Source of the DNA: Mixophyes australis
Taxonomy: Eukaryota; Chordata; Amphibia; Anura; Limnodynastidae
Direction of reading: 5' to 3'
DNA: 64,000 bases
Assembly: GCA_036250195.1 (NCBI GenBank)
Contig: JAVHZZ010000002.1
Location: 71,600,205 to 71,664,204 of the forward strand
Shown: in pieces, positions 56,745 through 64,000 of the stretch
Numbering within the stretch: position 1 is the first letter of the stretch
How the letters are laid out: every line of letters begins with the position of its first letter
Translations under genes and position numbers: made by a program
Notes under the pieces: generated by a model
What the model was told of the DNA's origin: nothing
The model's database searches: none
The model's input: only the letters and a program-made list of their open reading frames with translations

Positions 56745-57600
56745 GCAGCACCCAATACAGTATGACTGGCAGGGAAGACAGCTGTCCCATCAGCAAAATA
56801 CCTTGGTTGTGGCCAAGTGACCAACCTGAGGGGGTTATAGTCAGGTTCCTATCAGCTTTATCCTTAGTATGTATGCAAATGCCATTAAGAGAGGTAAGTT
56901 TCCTGTTCATGAAACAGACCACTAGTGGGACCTTGGTGCCCATCTAAATTAGGTCACCTGGTCATTACAATGTTGCAGAGTTTAATATTCCCATATTTCC
57001 TTTTGTGCTCAGTCTGTACCGTCCTGCAACTTTGCTTTGTGTTAAATTAAGCCAAACTAATAATGTCAACTGTATGCTATTGGTGAGCTCAGCTGGAAGT
57101 CTATAGCTGTATAAGTACTGCCTATGATTAAGGGGAAGGTTCTATGGCATATGTCTTTGGGTTTACATTTTGCTACAAATAATATTTGCTCCAAGGTTTA
57201 TCCGTATAAAGGTCAGTAAATATCTCTTAAAATAAACACCTGGCACACATTAAGTAAATATGTAAATGTAACTTGATGTCACGCTGGCTAGGTGCAATAT
57301 CATGCCTTAGTAGTAAGGTAACACTGTGCTTACAGGCTGCAGCAGGTGTCAGAGATCACCTCTCTTGACCACTGACACCGGACACTTTTGTTTTGTTGTC
57401 CATGGGTGATCTTTCATTTGTACTTGGCAGGTCACATTATATGGCCACTACTAATTACATTAAAACCTGTTCGTATTCAGTCAAATAAGTCTTTGTAAAA
57501 AATAATGCATATAATTTTTAATTTAAAGAGGAATGAACACAGTTTTAAATAGAGAATAGTTGTCCTTAAACCTTTTACAACTAGGGACGAGCAAAACTTG
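56745..57600. other. No recognisable feature
   Basis: AT-rich after about 56,950, with no gene-like frame or repeat ends. Confidence 0.4.
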
Positions 57601-57603
57601 ATA

Positions 57604-57743
57604 AACTAGGGCTTGATTCATTAAGGATCTTAACTTGAGAAACTTCTTATTTCAGTATCCTGGACAAAACCATGTTACAATGCAAGGGGTGCAAATTAGT
57701 ATTCTGTTTTGCACATACGGTAAGTTAAATACTGACTGTTTTT
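57604..57743. mobile_element. MITE family B, left part only
   Basis: It follows family B from 'gcttgattcattaagg' to 'gttttttcatgtag' and then stops abruptly at sequence of family A. Confidence 0.75.
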
Positions 57744-57888
57744 TCATGTAGCTTTTAGCAACCAATCAGATTCTAGTTATCATTTATTTAGTTTGCTCTA
57801 CAAAATGACAGCTAGAATCTGTTTGGTTGCTCTAGGCAACATCTCCACTTTTTCAAACCTGCAGTTTAGTAAATATACCCCCTGGGCT
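57744..57888. mobile_element. MITE family A, left end missing
   Basis: It begins inside the left arm ('agcaaccaatcagattc') and runs to the right end ('gtttagtaaatatacccc'). It is fused directly to the family B fragment. Confidence 0.75.
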
Positions 57889-58045
57889 CATTTACTAACT
57901 AAAATTTGCACTACACCATAGCAACCAATCAGACATTTGCTTTCCTTGTGTATGTTGCACTAGACAGAAAAAAAGCTAACTGTTCATTGGTTGCTGTGGT
58001 TCAATGGAAATTCTGCACCTAAATGCAATGCTAGTAAATTATTCC
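57889..58045. mobile_element. Third MITE-like repeat
   Basis: The left end 'gggctcatttactaa' and right end 'tagtaaattattcc' are weakly inverted. The arms contain 'atagcaaccaatcag' and 'cattggttgctgtgg'. It is probably related to family A. Confidence 0.5.
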
Positions 58046-60250
58046 TATTGTCTTTTACCTCTGGACTACTTTTCACCTATCAACTGAATGTCCTTATTGT
58101 CTGATTAGTATAGGAGGAGGTGTGGGCAGTGCAGGCAGCTATGCTGACAGGAGCAGAAACTATGTTTACTAGGACAGCCTGGCCTTTCAGTCAAGTGTTT
58201 TAATAGCCACAGGGGGTAGCGGCAGAGGAGGAGGGGGGAGAGATGCAGGAATGGGAGTGCTGCTTGTGGGTTCTCATACAGAAGATTCGGAAGTGGCACT
58301 GCACTTAGCCAACTCTGTACCTTGTGACTGCAATTCATAAAGTATAACATTGTCACATACACCACCCAAACACAGTGTTTGCATTGGACATATCCTATAT
58401 GTGTACACCTTGTGGGAGAACTGAGCTCACTGCATCCTTATCAAACACCAGACTCAACAGCTTCTCTTCCACCTGCATTTATTTACAGAGACAAGTGAAT
58501 TGTTAAGTTGAAGGAACAGAAAACAGTCTGCAATACAAAGGCTGCCTCTTACAGCTCATTAATTAAATATAAGTATCTAACTTGCTTTTACTTTGTCCTA
58601 AGTAGTGGGACCACTTTGGGTAAAATGAAAAACACAGTACACAATGCAGGAGAAGCCCTCAGTTGGATAAACACCTCCCAAACAATGTAAGCATGTTAAT
58701 GTCCTGATCATTCAGGTATCACAATCAGCTCTGCTTGGATATTAGTAGAATAGAAGTCATCCCTTTCACATGACATGTATAGCCTTATAGCCTTACGTTA
58801 AACAAATGTTGGTAGTAACATTTATAGCGGAACCCAACAAAACTCAGGCAGGGAGCAATGGAAGGTATAAGGAAAAAGGACGGAGTTTGGAAAATTCCTT
58901 TGTAGAGAAAATAAAGACATTTTCTTTATATTTTTGTGCATGGTTTGGATTGCAATATGCATTAAATGGCTCAAGTGTAGTCCTGTGTTTATACCTGTTT
59001 ATACCTCCAATGACAAGCAAACAAACACACGCACGCGAACAATTGTTTCTGACACTGAGTAAGGGTATCCTATCTATGTGCATGGGTAAGCAGGCACTAA
59101 TACATTTTGTTAGATTTATATCTGTAAGTTCTCAGATGGATATGTGCTGCTCAGTATATAAATGCAGAGGCACATCTCAGATGTATATACCCTTCCATAA
59201 CAGTTTCAGTTTTAATCTGTGTTTATATCTACATTTAGTGTTGCAATAATCTCCAACCACTGCTTGTTAGTGAAAACATGACTTAGAATTCCATCATGTC
59301 TTGTATAGGCCAAAAAGCAGAGTATTGGACAGCTTGGTAGTGCTAACAATATTACTCACACAATAGATATCTATTGTGCGTAGAGGCAGCGCCACATGTA
59401 TGTATACACTTGTGTGATTTATATGTTAATGTTTGAAGTATCAGTGGATCTTCAGGTATACATATTTGGCTGCTAACCGAGTGAAGCGCCACATTGATAG
59501 TTATTATATATTGCACTAACAATATTACTATATGTCTAAGGGTACATGCAAGCAAATCCTCCGAGCACTACCCTTTTACCTCTGCCCGTGATTCCTTAGC
59601 CCCTTCTCTACCTCTTGTTCAGCTTCATACCATAGCAGAGGCAGTATCACAGTGCTATCCTGGTGCTACTGTGCACTAGAATGGCGATTGTATCTAGAAA
59701 TGTTTCATTTATTTCTATCTGAGCCAATTTGACAAATACCAGCAGTCTGATTAGTTATTTTCCATCCTTTCTTCACTTCAATATTTGCCAAATTATTTGC
59801 CAGCTCCAAAACATCAAAATTCAAAGAAAATTTCCAGTTGGGTCATATCTATTAAAGACTAAACTTATGGACTTACTTTATGCTGTCAGGGTCAGGCAAA
59901 TTTCACAGGGCTCCATACAGAGGTCAAATTTAAATATGTTTTTCTTGGTGGGTATATTATATTATATTATTTATTTATTTATTTTTTAAAAAACAGAGCT
60001 TTTTTATGGGAAAAACATGTCATTTTATTTGGATTATATAAGAAAAATAGGACAAAAAAGTTTATCTTATTTTGTTTTTAACGTATTATACTTTTTGAAG
60101 CATAAAATGTTATACGTTCTGGGTATTTCACACAGATTCCCCAGCAGGGATATGCTAATTCAATCTGTGGTCAGACCATACCTCCCAACATTTCTGATTT
60201 GATAATTTTGAACACTTAAGGCCACAAGCCCAATCAGCCCAGGACAAGCC
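58046..60250. other. Mostly unassigned; possible small retroposon at 59,357-59,515
   Basis: The 14-mer ctaacaatattact occurs at 59,343 and 59,516, bracketing 159 bp. The 147-codon frame at 58,806-59,249 has no motif and a partial antisense frame, so I do not call it a gene. Sequence near 60,178 resembles the 'cctcccaac' repeat. Confidence 0.35.
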
Positions 60251-60258
60251 CCTGAAAT

Positions 60259-60585
60259 CAGTGGCGGACACAGGGGGGGGGGGGGGGGGGGGGGGGGCGA
60301 TCGCCTACCCCCCCTAGCAGGGGCTTGCTGCCGGCGGCTGCACACTATGTGCAGGTCTGATCGACAGAGACAGGCAGGGAGAGTGTGCTGCCCGGCTGCT
60401 CTGATTGTTATAACATAATCAAAGCAGCCGGGCAACACACTCTCCCTGCCTGTCTCTGCCGAACAGACCTGCACATAGTGTGCAGCCGCAGGCAGACTTA
60501 GCTGTCAAAAAGGGGCAGGGACTAAATTGCCCCGCCCCCCCATTAAATTGCCCCCTTATAAAATAAAATTGTGGATCCGCCCCTG
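60259..60585. mobile_element. Foldback hAT MITE with G25 run (327 bp)
   Basis: The ends are CAGTGGCGGA and the inverted TCCGCCCCTG, flanked by the perfect 8-bp duplication CCTGAAAT at 60,251-60,258 and 60,586-60,593. A run of 25 G lies at 60,273-60,297. The centre (about 60,330-60,500) is a long inverted repeat of 'gcacactatgtgcaggtct' type. Confidence 0.92.
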
Positions 60586-60641
60586 CCTGAAATGCACCAT
60601 TCTCACTCCCCCTCCACCCAGCCAGAAAGATGACTCTAAAG

Positions 60642-61340
60642 TAGAGATGCTCAAGGTCGGTTCCCTGAGAACCGAACACACCCGAACTTAGCAGATCCGA
60701 GTACCGAGCCAAGAAGGCTCAGTACTTTCTCGTGCCCTCAGAATTCAAAACGAGGCAAAACATCATTGTTACGTCTTCGGATCTCAGATCTCGCGAGCTT
60801 TGGATTCTATAAGTACCACCCTCCACGGCGATTCAACGTAATTTCACAGAGGGACACAGAAGGGGTAGCACAGTTCTTGGCAGTCTCTAGTGCAGTTTTA
60901 GCAGCGTCATAGGTAGAAAAGAAAGAGGAGGGGTAGCAGTGTTCTTCAAAGTCTCCAGTGACATTCAGGAGAGCTCCATTGCTCCATTGCTAACTGTCAT
61001 TGCTGAAATACAAATAATAGTTCTGGCAGTCTTGGTCTTCAAAATCTGCAGTCTTTGTTTGAAAGTGTATGAAAATAATATTGTGACCTGTGAGTTGGTC
61101 AAAATTGATTGCAAATGACTTGAAATTAGTGTTATTGAGGTTAATAATAATGTAGTGGGGGGGAAAGCAAAAATATACGATTTTAGCAAAAAACAAAATA
61201 GGGATTTTAGAAAAATATCGGGATCCAAAACCAAAACCAAAACACGCAAGGGCAGTTTTGCCAAAACCAAAACACAAAGTTAATCCAGATCCAAAAACCA
61301 AAGCCAAAACCAAAAACACGGGGGTCAGTGAACATCTCTA
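60642..61340. mobile_element. hAT element with TAGAG ends (699 bp)
   Basis: The ends are TAGAGATGCTCA and the inverted TGAACATCTCTA. The flanking 8-mers CTCTAAAG (60,634-60,641) and CTTTAAAG (61,341-61,348) match at seven of eight positions. The right side is rich in 'ccaaaaccaaaac' words and the left in 'ccgaac' words. No transposase can be read. Confidence 0.85.
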
Positions 61341-61348
61341 CTTTAAAG

Positions 61349-62438
61349 CCAATTAATCTTTATTTAGTGTCTGCTGTTATTCTGTGTTGTCTCTCAGGAA
61401 CAGAATTTCTATATTATTACATATGCATAGAATAAGAATATTTTGGTGAAAATCAGATTTGAAATCTGCCCCTGTAAAAGTCCTGCACTTGCCCCTGAGT
61501 GAGATCTATAAGCAATATATGCAAAGCACACTGCAGTAATGTAGACATGCTTCAGACCCACCAACCCCTTCCTGGGTGCGGGAACAGAGCATTTTACACA
61601 GGTGGGAGAGGCCATTGTTTTCATGCTTTTAAAAAACAAAACTTTTTCATCATAGAATTGCTGGGAATGTTGTCCCTCTGGTCATGATTTTGGTGTATTC
61701 TCAGTTAATCATTTGTTTTTTTCCCACCATTGTAGTGGATTTTGCTATTTAATATTTGTATACCATGTCATTAGTTGGAGGGGGGGTGACATTAGGACTA
61801 ATGTGCTTTCCCTCTGAGCTACCATGGCTTTATGAAGTCTTTTGGAATCTGGGTTCTTTTGAAGTAGTTTTCTCCGCACCTGGGTGTAATTTTCAGAGTG
61901 ATGACCTAAAGCCTCTCCCTATTTATACAGTTATCTAGGCTTAGTCTTGAAGACCGTGCCTAGTTTATGCAACCTGAACTCATGAGCACTTCTTCTTTCT
62001 CCTACACAAAAAAAATATTAACTTTGTAGAGAAAAGTCCACCCCGCATACACTCTACTATTAAAACATGGCAAGCATTAAATATAACCCAGGCATATTTA
62101 TAATGATTTGTAGAAGCCGGGTTTCTAACTGACTGCTACCATAAACACGAGAAAATGTATCTACACTCTCCATACATTGATGCAACGCATAGTAAGCACA
62201 TTGCATATACTGCAAGAATACCATTCAATTTTCGCGTGCACTCATTATAGTCTTGGATCTGTCTGTGATGCTACTGCTTTGCTGTTTATGAAAATTGTAT
62301 CAAATAAAAATAGAAAAACAACATCAGAATAAATGCACTTTGCCAAGAAACAAAAGAAGACAATATAGAATTCAAGGCCATAAATTTCTCAAGCATTAAT
62401 ATGATCAGATAAGGTCTGGTGATAAGTTATGTACTTAA
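61349..62438. other. No recognisable feature
   Basis: AT-rich, with short frames only. Confidence 0.4.
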
Positions 62439-62611
62439 GGGCTCATGTTAAGCTGAATGCATATTGTGTTTCTGGCGCATAATGCACTTCTTACATCTGA
62501 TTATGTGCACACGCCACTATTTTCGGAACTAGGGATTCGTGCGTTTGATCAGGAGCAAATAAAACGTATTTTACGCCATAAACGCACTTTGCATTCAACT
62601 TAACATAAGCC
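62439..62611. mobile_element. Palindromic MITE (173 bp)
   Basis: The left arm 'ggctcatgttaagctgaatg' and right arm 'cattcaacttaacataagcc' are inverted, with similarity extending about 50 bp. I could not define the target duplication. Confidence 0.7.
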
Positions 62612-64000
62612 GTATAATGAATAAATATTTGTTGTTTTATAGTATAGCTAGACAACCAGTGGGTCTATAATTGCTATTAAACAACAACTTCCAGCTGATT
62701 TGTAGGCATTTTTGAGATACCAAAACAGTAAAATATATGTTTCAACCAAAATAATTTCATTAACAAAAACGAAAAGCAATACTATAACTTAAACAAGCGT
62801 TTACAAATTAAATAGCATGTTCATATGAGAGCATGTAGATCAGAAAATCTATTTTTTTGTATTTCTTATTAAGCTACAAATGGTGACAACAGGTATATGC
62901 AGCAGTAACTGTAAAATGTATTTGTCGCACAGAAATCAGGGATCTGTGATTTTATGGAAAGATTTGAAATATTTAAAATAATAATAATAATAATAATTTT
63001 TAAAAAATAGAACACTTGAAATGTTGTCCGGTCCATAAATAGCAGTTAAGCTGCAGCAAGCATCCTAGACACACAATAGAAGGCTTTTTAATGAGGCTTC
63101 AGGTTGGGATCCTGGGGAAGTTGAAAAGACGTTTTCTCACAATCCGACATTATACTGCTTCTCTCTTTCAGTTTCCTACATTCACATGGGGATGTGAGGG
63201 GCATTAAAACACAGACATAAAGAGACATCCAAATTTCATGATTTTATGGGGCTGGTGTGATGTTCCTGTTTGTGAAATTCAGGTCTAGCAGGACACAGGA
63301 TGATTCAGACAAGATGTTAGTTAGCACATTTGCATTTGTATTGCACCATTTGCAGGCTGACAACTCCATCAACATTTTTAAATATGTTTTCTGCAGAAAA
63401 TAAAGCACATTTGTCCATGGATTTTGCTCATGTGGGAAACGTATAAGTGTCATACTCTCTAACATGATCGATTTCGCCCTGTACACGTCACTATGCTTAT
63501 TCCCCTCGTACTTATTTCCTGTTGCAGTGATCTGTTTTGAACTAATTACTGTGAATGACATGTTTCTATAAAGCTAGGGTTGCATGGGCAGTTTTCAGTT
63601 GCGCGCGAATAATTGCTTAAGAAAATGCAGCACAATTAAATGTGCATTGATTCCTTGCAACAACAAAAAAGAAAACTTTGTGTATTTATATATATTTTAT
63701 TCCCGTTCAGAATAGTCTATCGTATCTTCAGATAAGCAATTAATAAACTCTATGGACAACTTTAATTGCGCTAAGTTCATGCGAGGAGATCAAATTACTG
63801 CATTGAGGAATATGAAGAAGATCTTTGCGCACAATCATTACGTAGCATGTGTGGAACAGCTCATCAGTAATAGTTACAAAACTAAAAAAAATATATATTA
63901 ATGTTATGGGAGCAATAGCTTAATCGTACAGCTAAAAATTCCCCAGGTAGCCTAGGCCTTCAATTATTTAATTCAGTATAGATTACTGCAGTAGGAAAAT
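62612..64000. other. No gene; possible conserved non-coding DNA at the end
   Basis: An (AAT)n run lies at 62,977-62,996. The part from 63,570 has CpG-containing and TAATTG-type words ('gcgcgcgaataattgc') without repeat structure, like the 36-43 kb block. Confidence 0.35.

Noticed and set aside
58806..59249. 147-codon plus-strand frame
   Set aside because: No known motif, AT-biased composition, an overlapping antisense frame and no splice or promoter context. It is compatible with chance.

Overview
This window looks like non-coding vertebrate DNA, most likely from a frog. I base that on its mix of transposons: many hAT and Harbinger-like MITEs, L2/CR1-type LINE tails, tRNA-headed SINEs, a Penelope-like element and sushi-type Ty3/gypsy elements. 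The absence of any host exon also fits. The species is an inference. I found no host protein gene, rRNA, tRNA or CRISPR. Every long open frame belongs to a transposon or is a by-product of a tandem repeat.

Layout. 0.3-1.8 kb: three hAT MITEs and a Harbinger-like MITE, one nested in another, with target duplications visible. 6.2-11.3 kb: two larger non-autonomous hAT elements (1.8 and 3.0 kb). 12.9-14.8 kb: a broken Penelope-like element with reverse transcriptase and GIY-YIG endonuclease remains. 15.5-25.4 kb: an old, inactivated sushi-type gypsy element on the plus strand, split in its integrase frame by a complete, very young gypsy element on the minus strand (16,297-24,734). 25.5-35.8 kb: L2 and SINE fragments, a third large hAT element carrying a 38-bp minisatellite, two small hAT MITEs and a 28-bp minisatellite. 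36-43 kb: an AT-rich block nearly free of recognisable transposons, a candidate for host regulatory sequence. 43-48 kb: microsatellites, MITEs and an L2 remnant. 49.5-53.4 kb: an L2-type 3' region blown up by a roughly 2.2-kb array of a 20-bp unit and interrupted by a SINE and two MITEs. 53.7-62.6 kb: more MITEs, hAT elements and a 58-bp minisatellite. The final 1.4 kb is unannotated.

The most complete functional unit is the young gypsy element. Its two 2,091-bp LTRs differ at one site that I found. It has a 5-bp target duplication, gag with a CCHC knuckle, a GGGAAAT slippery heptamer leading to a -1 pol frame, intact protease, RT, RNase H, integrase (D-x35-E) and chromodomain motifs, and a polypurine tract. 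Its primer-binding site is complementary to the first 10-11 nt of its own predicted transcript, which is the self-priming layout of the Tf1/sushi group. U3 is short and the leader is about 1.9 kb, built of hairpin-forming repeats. One hairpin shows a compensatory base-pair change.

The second notable system is a shared internal design in three large hAT elements whose ends differ. Each has a first segment ending in a GTAAGTAA splice donor, then a purine- or G-rich low-complexity stretch, then a short exon-like block that reads FxDP(D/S)K in the same frame in all three.
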